From Krasilnikovozyma curviuscula (taxonomy: Eukaryota > Basidiomycota > Tremellomycetes > Cystofilobasidiales > Mrakiaceae): DNA of 27,041 bases. Under the pieces are notes generated by a model. It saw only the letters and a list, made by a program, of their open reading frames with translations. It was not told the origin of the DNA and ran no database searches. Shown here one piece after another: positions 1 to 9,979 of this stretch. Numbering within the stretch: position 1 is the first letter of the stretch; the number at the start of each line of letters is the position of its first letter. Position numbers and translations under genes: made by a program. The stretch is taken from positions 1 through 27,041 of the forward strand of contig MVAQ01000264.1 of the NCBI GenBank assembly GCA_014825775.1, in the 5' to 3' direction.

Positions 1-385
1 GATATATCTTGAGAATTACACCAACAGGATATCAAAAGGAAACAAACGAGCAGAAGGGTGTTGAAGTCCCCAATCTTGGAAGGGAGTGACGGTTCAAGTG
101 AACCCTCTAATTTTTCTTAGGCAGAGTCAGTACGCGCTGGTCATGTAAATTAAAAAATGTTAATTACAAGAGTGAAGATCTCACCAGAAATCTGATACTG
201 ACGGCTATCTCGAGATCTCACCGGAAGATTGAGAGATGAATGGCCTGAGGAAATGAACTCCAAGGACTTCCAAGCAGACGTTTGGAAGCAAATGAGACGC
301 GCCGCCAGGCTGAGCTGATCGACGTATAGCCTTTTACTTCCATCTCAAAATAGCCAGGCCACTTTTTCTATTATGAATCAAATAG
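1..385. other. No intact gene seen
   Basis: No ORF with a convincing start is present. A short coding-like stretch (about 235-320, + strand, containing MNSKDFQADVWKQMRRAA) ends in a stop. Two imperfect copies of agatctcacc.gaa lie about 36 nt apart (near 176 and 212). This could be part of the same decayed sequence as 386-1043, or chance. Confidence 0.4.
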
Positions 386-1043
386 AAATCGTTGGCTCTC
401 CAGCTACTTCAAGAGGCTCCAAAACATCTCGCTTTCGACGAGAAGGACGCGCAACTCGAACGATTCAGCTTGCATCGCTCGCTATTCTACATCAGCTGCT
501 CCTCCCGTTTTCAAAAACTCTTGCCTCCTGCCGTCCGACAGGTCGCACTCATCAACGAATGATTATAGAAATAGAGGGATATCTGGAGATACTCGAGAAG
601 TGCATCAGGGTGAATGAGGAAATTTTGAAGGTTAAGTTTAGCTGTAGGTTTGCAATGGAGGTGAGCAGGTACCAGTGGTATGGTGCTTCCAGTGAACGAG
701 AGCCCTTCTCAGGTAGATCCCAGCTCAGTCTCGTCTTTCTTCTCATCTCTCACCGTCAGCTAGAAAGAATATGAGATGCGGTCGACCTGGATGCTTTGAC
801 TGGCCTTGGCGGTAAAGAAAGACATGGTGGAGAGATGGTGTGAGACGGTGTCGAGAGACGGTACCACCGGACGAGTTGCTGATGGATACCAGTAAGTGCC
901 TTTGGAAGATAGGACCACTTGGACATATTAATTCAAGTGCTAATACATGGTCACTGGTTTCGTGGTGGAGGCTTTGTCGGGCCACTCGCTGCGCATTGTT
1001 TACTAACTTACCATCAGATGGCGGAAGAATCTTTTGGCTGTAA
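386..1043 (+). pseudogene. Possible relic of an N2227/carnosine N-methyltransferase-like gene
   Basis: Several fragments read like protein but do not form one ORF. Frame 386-562 has no ATG and reads EAPKHLAFDEKDAQLERFSL then FQKLLPPAVRQVALINE before a TGA at 560-562. A second frame takes over at 559 with MIIEIEGYLEILEKCIRVNEE and, further on, QWYGASSEREPF. From 840 a third stretch reads PPDELLMDTSKCLWKIGPLG. The order and flavour recall the N2227 methyltransferase family: an N-terminal helical region ending in a 'CI..N..IL' helix, then a 'W..(E)GA.ER' segment, then a late 'W.nlGPL' motif. The remainder of the family's roughly 350-400 residues is missing. I infer a truncated, frameshifted remnant. 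It may instead be noncoding sequence, and the resemblance is from memory only. A plus-strand intron-like stretch (gtaagtgcc near 891 to accatcag at 1017, with tactaac) is also present. Confidence 0.25.
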
Positions 1044-1247
1044 TATTTTTGCTAAACCCTCAAAGAAATGAAGTATATCCTGTAGCCTCTTATTTGTTTG
1101 CTCCTTGGAGAATTGTTGTTGAAAAAAAAAAGATCTCAACCTCAGAAAAGGCGAAGCTCTCCCCAGCCACAACTCTTACCCTGTCAAGCACCCTTCCACA
1201 TTTTCCCTAAAACCCATACCCTTATTTTCCCTACACCCAAAGCTAAG

Positions 1248-1288
1248 GTAAGAATTCTTACTTTGAAGCCCTGTTTCCTGTGTTTCAG
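1248..1288 (+). other. Probable 5'-UTR intron of DIB1
   Basis: The sequence has a donor (AAG|gtaaga) at 1248 and an acceptor (gtgtttcag) ending at 1288, giving a 41-nt intron 77 nt upstream of the DIB1 start codon. The stretch between the acceptor and the ATG at 1366 holds no other ATG, as expected for a leader. It is supported only by splice signals and position. Confidence 0.45.
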
Positions 1289-1365
1289 CAAAACAAGTTC
1301 TGACTTGGATTGCCTTCAACTTTTCGTCTTTGGTGGGAATCGTCTGCTGGGTTGTCGACGGTAGG

Positions 1366-2213
1366 ATGAGTTACTTCATGGTACAGTTGCCTACAGCCTG
1401 GTAAGTCCGAACAATCCATCCATTTACTTCTTCTCCATGCTTCTAAACCCTGACACCTCTTGCTTCGTCTCGTTTCTAAGGCATGTTGACCGTAAGCTCG
1501 CCCTTCATCCTTCCTCCTCATAGCCCATCCTTCCTAACATAATCCCTCTTCTTCTCTTTCACACAGAGGCAATCCTGTCGGAAGAAGACAGAGTAGTCGT
1601 CCTCCGCTTCGGGACGTCACACGATCCAACGTGTATGAGGATGGACGAGACGCTGTACGGCGTGCAGGACAAAGTACAGAACTTTGCCGTCATTTACTTG
1701 GTCGATATTGAGAAGGTTCCTGATTTCAACAAAATGTGAGTGTTGCTTCTGCTCGTTGTCTTCCGTCACCTAGAAATGGGTGTGTTTCTCGGAAGCGTCG
1801 TTCCTGACACTTTCTCTCGCTGTCGGTTCCGTTTAGGTACGAGTTGTACGATTCGTGTACAACAATGTTCTTCTACCGAAACAAGGTACGTGGGCACTGA
1901 TTATTGCTTCCCTCCTTCCCTTGTAACTGACTGGAAACCATTCTTTAAATCGAACAGCACATCATGATCGATCTCTCCACAGGTAACAACAACAAGATCA
2001 CGTGGGCCATCAACGATAAACAAGAGATGATCGATATCATTGAGACTGTCTATCGAGGTGCTTCGAAAGGAAGAGGTTTGGTCGTCGCGCCCAAGGATTA
2101 TTCGACTCGTAAGTTGAACTTCTTCTGTCTCATCTTACTGTCCACAGCAATGATAAGATATGTTATTTTACTGATTGTAATTCTTGCGTTATCCCATAGG
2201 TCACCGATACTGA
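1366..2213 (+). CDS. DIB1: U4/U6-U5 tri-snRNP protein Dib1/Dim1 (TXNL4A family)
   Basis: This encodes the small thioredoxin-fold protein of the U5 snRNP and tri-snRNP, needed for pre-mRNA splicing in the nucleus and displaced before spliceosome activation. Six exons join in phase: 1366-1400, 1481-1491, 1567-1735, 1837-1885, 1958-2108 and 2200-2213. They give 142 aa, exactly the usual family length. Motifs run through the whole chain: MSYFMVQLPTAWHVDQAILS, RVVVLRFG, FAVIYLVDIEKVPDFNKMYE, FFYRNKHIMIDLSTGNNNKI, and a C-terminus ending RHRY. The ATG at 1366 gives the conserved MSY start. The dithiol pair of true thioredoxins is absent, as in the family. Exon 2 has only 11 nt. The donors are gtaagt, gtaagc, gtgagt, gtacgt and gtaagt. 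The gene is intact and almost certainly functional. Confidence 0.97.
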
Positions 2214-3001
2214 CCGATGTGTGCTCCTCACTACGCTTCACTGGAGAGGCGCTATTTTCATGGCCAGTTCACTCAACGTCTATGTCATTAGAAACGGGCA
2301 TGATAAATCAGAAGAAAAGAAAAAGAGTGACAAGTGCTGTCCTCTTCGGTTGGAAGATAGAGATGTTTGTATGAATGGGTTGTTTTCCCTTTGCACGCCT
2401 TTGAGGTCTTGTCGTCGTTTGGGAAGAATAAAACGTACTGATGCTCCCATCAAACAGGGGGTAGATACAGATATGCACATAGAGGTCTGAGGATCTTGAG
2501 AGCGTTGTTCTCTGAGAAATTCTGCGCCCTAACCTTGTCAGGGTCGACACCTCTGCGAGATCAGTCTCTGCACCCAATTTTGGGTAAGAAAGAAGATCAT
2601 GGAACTTGAAAGGAGATCCTGTCTGCATTTATTTGGCTTGTTGGAGAGCCTTTATCCCAATTTCCAACCAGGAGCCTCCCTGCATACTGCTGATCCCTTG
2701 TGGCGTTGACGCCCGAGCCTCTCCTTCAAACACTCGAGAGCCCCTAAGTGACGAAAATTATTTTTTTCTCTGTATTGAAGTGAGATCCTATCCACCACCC
2801 ACTCTGTTCTGTATTTCCAATTAGTAACTCGACTGGCACGAAGTATATCTCACCTGTTGGAATCCCAAGCAGACGAAGCAACCTACCAGCCTGAGCTTGA
2901 CGTTTCACATAAACCCCATCACTCGTTGTTTTCTGCTCCTTTCCTCGAGATTCTTTCCTCCAATTTCACCTTTTTCAACTTGTAATCATAATCTTCCCCC
3001 C
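2214..3001 (+). other. Intergenic: DIB1 3' end and promoter of the next gene
   Basis: No coding sequence can be supported here. Short ORFs on both strands overlap each other without coding character. The last 60 nt before 3002 are pyrimidine-rich, typical of a fungal leader. Confidence 0.5.
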
Positions 3002-4914
3002 ATGGCTTTTCCTATTCAGCATTCCAAGAGCCTCAAGCCTCGAAGAGTGAACTCCCGGCTTATCGAACGAGCGTCGTGCACGACCCTCTACACCTATCCA
3101 GCCTCGAATACAACCATCATAGATCTTGACAGCTCAGGCTCACTTACTTTCACCTGGGACAAAAACTGTATATCAGCTACAGCTCTGGACCTCACTCTGC
3201 GAGCCCCTTCCCTCGCTTCACCAGTCATCAGAGGTTAGTAACCACCCGAACTAGCTCGATTGCCATAAACCCCTCTTCTCCTGATACTGTCTCCCCCTGT
3301 TTATGCTTCTTTTCTAACAGTATTTCAGGACGTTGAAAACGCATTGGAAACGTACACCACAGATCTACTACCCAAGCTATGGGGAGGATCAACAAACACC
3401 ATGTCACTGACACTCACCATCACCGACAGCTCAATGCCGTCTTTCCTCTCAAGTTCGACAACCGGTCCAGTATTTACAGTGTCTTACCCTTCTGATCTCA
3501 TGTCTACCGTCGTCTCTGGAGTCACAACAGGTGAGTGTGTTGCTATGGCGCTCGTTCTGTGTTTTTGTCGCTGAATCTTCCGCCATCTTCGATGAACCAG
3601 CTGCTGCGGCTGCAAACACGGCCTCCCCTCTTTCTGGCACAGTCGAAGTTGGAGTCTCGAAGCATTCCCTTCCCCCTGGTTCAATCGCAGCTGCTGTTAT
3701 CTTCCCTATCTTGATCGTGGCCAGCTTGGTCGCTTACTTCTTCGTTCGCAGAGGTTTGTAGGCCGCCCCTGGGTTTCTTCCCTTTCAACTCCTACTGATA
3801 ATACTTCCATACTCCCCGCTTAGTCCGAAGCAAGCAAGCGAGAAAAAGCCAAAGATTCAGTCAAGCGATCGACAATCGTATGTCGCGTCTGTCAACAGCT
3901 TGGGAATCCGGCCGTCCATCTACACACCACTCCTCTGCCGCCGGGCGCCCCTCAGTCCAATCCCGTCGCACTCAGATTATCTCCCAATATGCACCTGGAG
4001 TCCTCGACTACAGTAACTCTACATCGACGTCACCAAATAACCAGATCCCTGAGATGACGCAGGTCGATGGTTCGAGTATGGAGATCCTCGAACGACCAAA
4101 GACATTATACAGTGGAACAGGAAATCGAATCAGTTTTGCTGATGATCTAGAGTCACCTACAAGACCATTATCAAAGCACACGAAGAACGCGGGCTCACAA
4201 GGTGCATCTGCTATCAAAAAGTCGATGCACAAGCTGAACACATCTCTCCCCAAAAGGAGTTTAGACTTTGCGCTTTCTCCGGATCAGGAGAAGGGTGCAT
4301 TCTCGTTGCGGGATGAGGATGTCAATGCTGGTGGAGATCGAAATTCGGCTGGGTGGACGAATGAACTTCGCAGTCTCGAAGCTGTTCTAGGTGAGCAATT
4401 TATCCTGCTTTCTACGCCGATGAATCTACGCTGACCAACCTCTTTTTCAGCAATGAGAACAAGTCAATACTCATCTAATCCATCCCCAACCTCTCAACAT
4501 TCCTCCCCAACCAATAACCAGCTTCCTGCACAACCACCCGCCGCCCATATTGCACCATCCTCCTTTCCACTCCATCCCCCGACAGTTGCTTTATCACCTG
4601 ATGAGATGCTCAAGGCTTATGCCGCAGCTCGCAACCGTTCAGGGTCCGTCTCTGCCAACTTGCCTTTGACGACGATGGGGACAACGAGGAACATCATCTC
4701 TTCACCCACGCCCGTTGTCATGAGAAACAACAGCAGCGACGGGGCAGCTACCAGGTTGAGCGTAGCGAACAGGACCAACAACCCATTCACGAGGAGTATG
4801 CTCGCGCAGAGTTATGCTGAGAATGAGAAGAGCGTAGGTGAGGACGACGAGTCGTTTGTGGAAAATAACTTCGCTGGAGTCGGCACGAAACACAAAAACG
4901 GAGAGAAATTCTAG
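3002..4914 (+). CDS. Single-pass membrane protein with Ser-rich cytosolic tail, function unknown
   Basis: Five exons join in phase 1 throughout: 3002-3233, 3321-3530, 3601-3753, 3824-4390 and 4451-4914. They encode 541 aa. Residues 1-175 form an ectodomain with few cysteines and strand-like segments (SGSLTFTWDKNC, LDLTLRAPS, TGPVFTVSYPSD) that suggest a small beta-sandwich. Residues 176-196 (IAAAVIFPILIVASLVAYFF) are a clear membrane helix followed by RR. The remaining roughly 345 residues are Ser/Thr/Pro/Asn-rich and probably disordered. From memory, basidiomycetes have many uncharacterised proteins of this layout; I cannot name a domain. No signal peptide is visible after the ATG at 3002, and the in-frame sequence back to 2897 has no other ATG. 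Either an upstream exon is missing or the protein inserts without a cleaved signal. A role as surface sensor is only a guess. Confidence 0.8.
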
Positions 4915-5472
4915 TTTGGCTACTGACCTTTGAATAATTACCCGCTATCTTTTTTGTTTCTTGGTTACTCTGTCGGGATCGCTTGTTTCTTAAGCAATTC
5001 ACTCCTGTTACACCTTCAATTTGCTTTCCTTGCTTGAAGCAGCAGACTTTTCGATGCTTGAAAACTTATATCTATACCCTTCCATGAGATCATTGTGCAA
5101 ACTCAGGCTCCTTGCCGTCAATTCTGAGGGCAAATTTATCTATGGATTCTCCATCAGTCAAGCCATTACATGTTGCGTTGATTACGATCTCATCCTTAGA
5201 GCCTCCAGTAAACACTGAGCATCAACGGAGTGTATTGAAACTACTGTCGAGCGTGTACGAGGAGGAGGGGAAGCTTCTCTACACGTCGATTTGTCGAGCT
5301 AGGACAACTGCATAGACAGAGGAGGTATGCACAACAGATGATGTGATGGTCGATTGAGGTTAATATAGTGGATCTCAAATTTCTACGTGGATGTCGACGT
5401 CAACCTAGCGCGATACCTTAGCAGCACGATCGCGATCAGTAATAGTCAGGTGTCTGGAACAGGTCTCTTCCT

Positions 5473-5526
<54 letters not shown>

Positions 5527-5682
5527 CTGTGCCTGCGCGTAGCCAAAACTGAAAGTTCAGAAGATGAATGGTTATCAAGGAAAACACGAGTGAGTTTATT
5601 TGTAGCCGTCTAATGTTTGAATGTACACATTTCCCAAGAACTCATTACGAGGAATGAAGAACGTTCAAATTTAACTAAATAT
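4915..5682. other. Intergenic between convergent genes
   Basis: This holds the 3' flanks of the membrane-protein gene (+) and the transketolase gene (-). I see a CT microsatellite and no convincing coding exon. The small ORFs at 5021-5315 have no coding character. Confidence 0.55.
5481..5516 (+). repeat. (CT)18 microsatellite
   Basis: A pure CT dinucleotide run of about 36 nt is preceded by an imperfect pyrimidine tract from about 5463. It lies about 170 nt beyond the transketolase stop codon, within or just past its 3' UTR. On the minus strand it creates a false Glu-Arg repeat ORF. Confidence 0.95.
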
Positions 5683-8600
5683 TTACTCAGAGATACCGGA
5701 GACTAATGAAAGCGGTACACGATCAGTATAACGATACCAAATAGCAAGGGGAGAAGTCGAAATTGTACTCACGAGCAGAGATCAATGGGGTAGTGACTGG
5801 ACCACCCTTCTTCTTGTAGAAGTCAATGACCTTGTGGGCTCTGGAGACGACACCTGGTCCGTTCATCTCGAAATGGTCGTAAACCTTGAGGTAAGGTCCA
5901 GAAGCACCGAAGCCATCGAGACCGAAGTGTTCGTGAGCTGAAAAAAATGAGAGGCCGGCGGTTAAATAAGTTTTGGCAGGGTGTCAGAGAAAGGTAATAC
6001 GTACAGTACTTAGCCCAACCGAAGGTGTTGTAAGCCTCAACGGACAAGATTGGTGCACCGGATGGGAGGACAGAAAGCTTGTACTTTGGATCCTGCGCCT
6101 CGAAGACTTCCCAACATGGCAAAGAGACCACTCTGGCGTTAACGCCTTCCTTGGCCAAGAGAGCGGCAGCCTCGACAATGATAGCGACTTCAGATCCGGT
6201 GGAGACCAAAGTCAAGTCGGCGTTGGCGACCTCCTTAACGACGTAACCACCCTTGACACCGTTCTCAATGGTGGAGTTCTCGAGTTGTGGGAGGTTCTGT
6301 CTCGAGAGACACAGGACGGATGGAGTGTGGGAAGACTTGATGGCAGCGAGGTAAGCAGCAGAGGTCTCGTTACCGTCAGCTGGACGCCAGACGGCCGTGT
6401 TTGGCAAAGCTCTGAGCCAAGCAACAGTCTCAACAGGCTGATGGGTTGGACCATCTTCACCGAGACCAATGGAACTAGTGGAGGGGTATGGTCAGCAAAC
6501 ACCGATCAATGAGAAAGAGGACGAAGTCCTGTGGACTTACTCGTGGGTAGCAACCCAGATAACTTGGTGGTGAGACAAGGCAGAGAGTCTGACAGCACCA
6601 GCAGCGTAGGAGACGAAGTTCAAGAAGGTTCCTCCGAATGGAATGAAGAGACCGTAAGCAGAGATACCGTTCTGTATCAGAAGAAAAAGCACGCAGGTCA
6701 GAAAGAATTGATTATTAACACTGGAACAAAGTGTTGATAATGTTAGACTAACCATGATGGCACCCATGGCGTGTTCTCTAACACCGTATCTGAGGTATCT
6801 ACCGGCGTAGTTACCAAGGCCAGTGGATGGTGGTTGGAAGTCAACGGCCTCCTTGACACGGGTGAAGTTGGAACCAGTCAAATCGGCGGAACCACCGATC
6901 AACTCTGGGAGTTCCTCAGAGATAGCCTGGAGGACAACCTCAGAGTACTTTCTGGATCCAACGGCAGCATCACCAAGCTTGTAGACTGGGAGTTTAGCTT
7001 CCCAACCCTCTGGGAGCTCACCAGCGATTCTTCTGGCGAGAGCGGCAGCCTCAGTTGGGTACTTGGACTTGTAAGAAGAGAAAAGAGCGTCCCATTCCTC
7101 GTTGGCCTTGGCTCCCTTGGCGGCAGCGGCAGCATACTTCTCGTAGGTCTCGGTTGGGACAGCGAACTTCTCCTCTGGGTTGAAGCCGAACTTGGTCTTG
7201 AGAGCGGCAACATCATCAGCCTTCAGTGCTATATATCAGAGAAACAGAAGAAAAGAAATGAGTGAGGTACATAGGAGAGAAGAGACTGGACATAATACGC
7301 ACGAGCACCGTGAACACCGTGGGTTCCCTGGAGCTTGGAACCGAAACCAATGGTAGTCTTGCATCTGATGATAGTTGGCTGCGTAAGGTTCTTCTTGGCA
7401 GTAGCAACGGCCTCATAGACAGCAGCGAGGTCGCTGGAAAAACACGAACGGGAATAAGTCAATAAGTCCGTTGCATGTGTAATGGGAAGTCCGAAGCTTA
7501 AAGAAGTCATCGTAACTCACGTATCTGCGTTCAGGACGTGAAGAACTTCCCATCCGTAAGACTTGAATCTCATCTCGACGTCCTCAGTGAAGGATACGGC
7601 AGTATCACCATCGATGGTGATGTGGTTGTCATCGTAGAAAGCGATGAGGTTACCGAGTTGCAAATGGCTAAACACAACAGCCACATCAGTAAAAATCCTT
7701 TCCTGAGAGAAGACATTAGCAGATGCCAGATACGAACCCAGCGAGGGATGCAGCTTCAGAGGCAACACCCTCTTGCAAACAACCGTCTCCGGTGAACACT
7801 GGGAAAGAAGCAGTTTGGCGTAGTCAGTACACTGATACATCAAAGCAAGGATTGTGATGTCTTCGCTTACTATAAGTGTGGTTGGTGAAGAGTGGGAATC
7901 CATCCTTGTTGTAGGTGGCTCCGAGCTGAGCAGCAGCGATGGCAAGACCGACAGCGTTGGCGAAACCCTGACCGAGAGGACCAGTGGTGACCTCCACACC
8001 TTTACAGAATGAACAAAAAAGATCAGTAACGGTTCAAAGAACTTGGAAAATACGAATTGCCCATCAACAAAGAATATAAATCCGAACGTGCCGGAACGCT
8101 CCCGGTACGAAAAAAAAGGGGACGGAGAATCGATGAAAAAACATACCATCGGTGACGTGGACTTCTGGGTGTCCTGGGGTGTTGGATCCCAACTGTCTGA
8201 AGGACTTCAAGTCGTCCATTGAGACCTTGTATCCCAGCAAGTGAAGCATGACGTATTGCAGGGCGCAACTAAATTATCGCCAGGAGTAGGGGGACGCAGG
8301 GTGATGGAAAAGTAAAAGCTCAGTGAAATGACATAAGAAATACCTGATCAAACATAAGACTACTTACGCATGTCCGTTAGAGAGAACGAATCTATCTCTG
8401 TTAATCCATTTGGAGTTCTTTGGGTTGGCGACCAAGAACTGAGACCTGGCGAATATACGACCAATTCAAGATTTTGTCATAACCAATAGTCTCTATACTT
8501 CACATTTTGTATAGCATAGACTAAAAAAAAACACTCACCAAAGCATGTGAGCAAGTGGAGCCCTGCACAAAAAAACTCAAAAAGTCAATAAATCTCGGTT

Positions 8601-8893
8601 CTTTCACGGCCCCAACGAAAGAAGGACGCACATTCCCATAGGGGCACCTAATCAACACCAGATAAGCTTGGTCAGTGAAGAGAGATTATATTAAGCATAG
8701 ACTGAACTCACCTGGGTGACCAGAGTTAGACTGCACGAAGGGAAAGTGACGAGGACCGTTTCGTCAGTCGCAAGTATCACCATCTAACCGATACCCGAAG
8801 TCGAACTCAACTTACCTTGGACACAATATCAGCAGCCAATGTTCTGATCGTAGCGATACATGTATCGTCGATCTTATTCTCTGTGAAAGACAT
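5683..8893 (-). CDS. TKL1: Transketolase
   Basis: This is the cytosolic thiamine-diphosphate enzyme of the non-oxidative pentose phosphate pathway. It moves two-carbon units between ketose and aldose phosphates. Fifteen exons join in phase to 688 aa (yeast Tkl1 is 680): 8893-8816, 8730-8712, 8647-8632, 8562-8539, 8445-8368, 8268-8147, 7999-7871, 7798-7738, 7667-7521, 7433-7303, 7228-6753, 6671-6541, 6474-6005, 5937-5773 and 5702-5683. Seen in order: SNSGHPGAPMG (His31), [13 protein letters not shown], the ThDP/Mg motif [12 protein letters not shown] (Asp160, Asn190), THGVHGAP (His266), GGSADLT, REHAMGA (catalytic Glu420), [32 protein letters not shown] and [11 protein letters not shown]. The start MSFTENK fits the family. 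Three tiny exons (19, 16 and 24 nt) lie at the 5' end. The last 20-nt exon, giving a C-terminus of LSGISE, rests on a good CTGAT branch site and TTAG acceptor and is the least certain part. Confidence 0.97.
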
Positions 8894-8916
8894 TTTGGTG
8901 TAGATGGATGATTATC

Positions 8917-9043
8917 TAGACGTTTCCAAAAAGAATATTTAAAAAAGATGGGCAGATGGTAATCAGACCAGATGAAGCAGATGGGCCGGTAGCTGCCTTG
9001 ACAATATGTGATGCAGAGCTTTCCAAAGGTAGGGAAGACTCAC
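8917..9043 (-). other. Probable 5'-UTR intron of transketolase
   Basis: On the minus strand a strong donor (TTAG|gtgagt) at 9043 and an acceptor (cgtctag) at 8917 enclose 127 nt with a ctgatta branch site. The joined leader next to the start codon has no upstream ATG. An 89-codon ORF ending at 9054 would lie in the upstream leader and is not convincing as a gene. Confidence 0.4.
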
Positions 9044-9979
9044 CTAAAAAGAATTAGAGATGTCGTTCAACGCAAGTAAGCCCCTGGCGATTACTGACGG
9101 CTGCAGCTGGCTCTGCCTTTGCGGCAACAGAAAACGGTGGCGGATTGCCACTGCAGGGAAAATAAGTGTAGGTCCCATTGGAAAGCTCGGATGTAGCAGA
9201 GACCTCTTGGAAACAGATTAGAGAGAAATGGTGTCTGTCAGGAGCGATCCTGGCGACAGCACCTGGTGAAAGTGCTGCGAAGAAACTGGCAACAGGGAGC
9301 CTCGCAGATTGAAGGCCCGGCATCTCTTTAGGGAGCCGGAATAGCTACTGTTAGACTATTTGACTTTTGGAAGGGTCAAAGGGGTGGTGAAGATAGCGGT
9401 AAACTGGGAAAACGCTGTCATTTACGCGATTGTTGTGGTGACGCTAATAAGGACAGCATCGATTGGCACTTCCATTCACTCAATATTCACTCCACATGAA
9501 ATGGGGCTTTGTATTTATTACTATGTTCAGGTTGAGGATATTTGGTTTCTTGATTGGAGGTCTCATAATAATTCTCATCTCTAAAGGAAAACAAACCTCA
9601 AATCCGCTAGTGGTTGATGGAACGCTTCACAATCAACACGGTAAACTAGATCACAGATCAGGCACTTGAACAACTCTCACGGCGTCTTAGGAATAGAAGG
9701 ACGAGTTTCAGGATATTTGAACATCATAATTTCTACTAGGTGTGGTCCGCCCTCAGCGCAAATGATTTTCAATGCAGCAAAATCTTTTGGTTTTGGAAAC
9801 CCTCTAGTTTACTAGGTACTATTGAAAAACTGGCTGAGTCCACTAATTTGAAAAGCTATCCGTAACCCTGATTTGAGCTAGAAAATTCAGTAGCTCACTA
9901 GCCGCGTTTTACCACCACCAATCATCGGCCAAGAAATCGCTCATTTAAGACTCTCTAGGCTCATGATAGGAGCAGAAGA
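9044..9979. other. Divergent promoter region
   Basis: This separates transketolase (-) from the mitochondrial helical protein (+). No intact gene is seen. The minus-strand ORF at 9054-9323 and two plus-strand ORFs at 9360-9669 lack recognisable features and are probably chance. Confidence 0.5.
9918..9922 (+). promoter_or_regulatory. CCAAT box candidate
   Basis: A CCAAT pentamer stands 58 nt before the start codon at 9980. The HAP/NF-Y complex binds CCAAT in many fungal genes for mitochondrial proteins, which would fit the gene downstream. A pentamer occurs often by chance, so this is weak. Confidence 0.2.

Noticed and set aside
5405..5587. Minus-strand ORF with a Glu-Arg repeat
   Set aside because: It is the translation of the CT microsatellite and has no other protein features.
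5973..7265. Long plus-strand ORFs (179 and 164 codons) inside the transketolase region
   Set aside because: They are mirror-image shadows of the long transketolase exons on the minus strand; the minus-strand protein matches the family throughout.
9054..9323. 89-codon minus-strand ORF upstream of transketolase
   Set aside because: It has an ATG but no domain or splice support, and it ends just before the predicted leader intron. Chance or a leader ORF is more likely than a gene.
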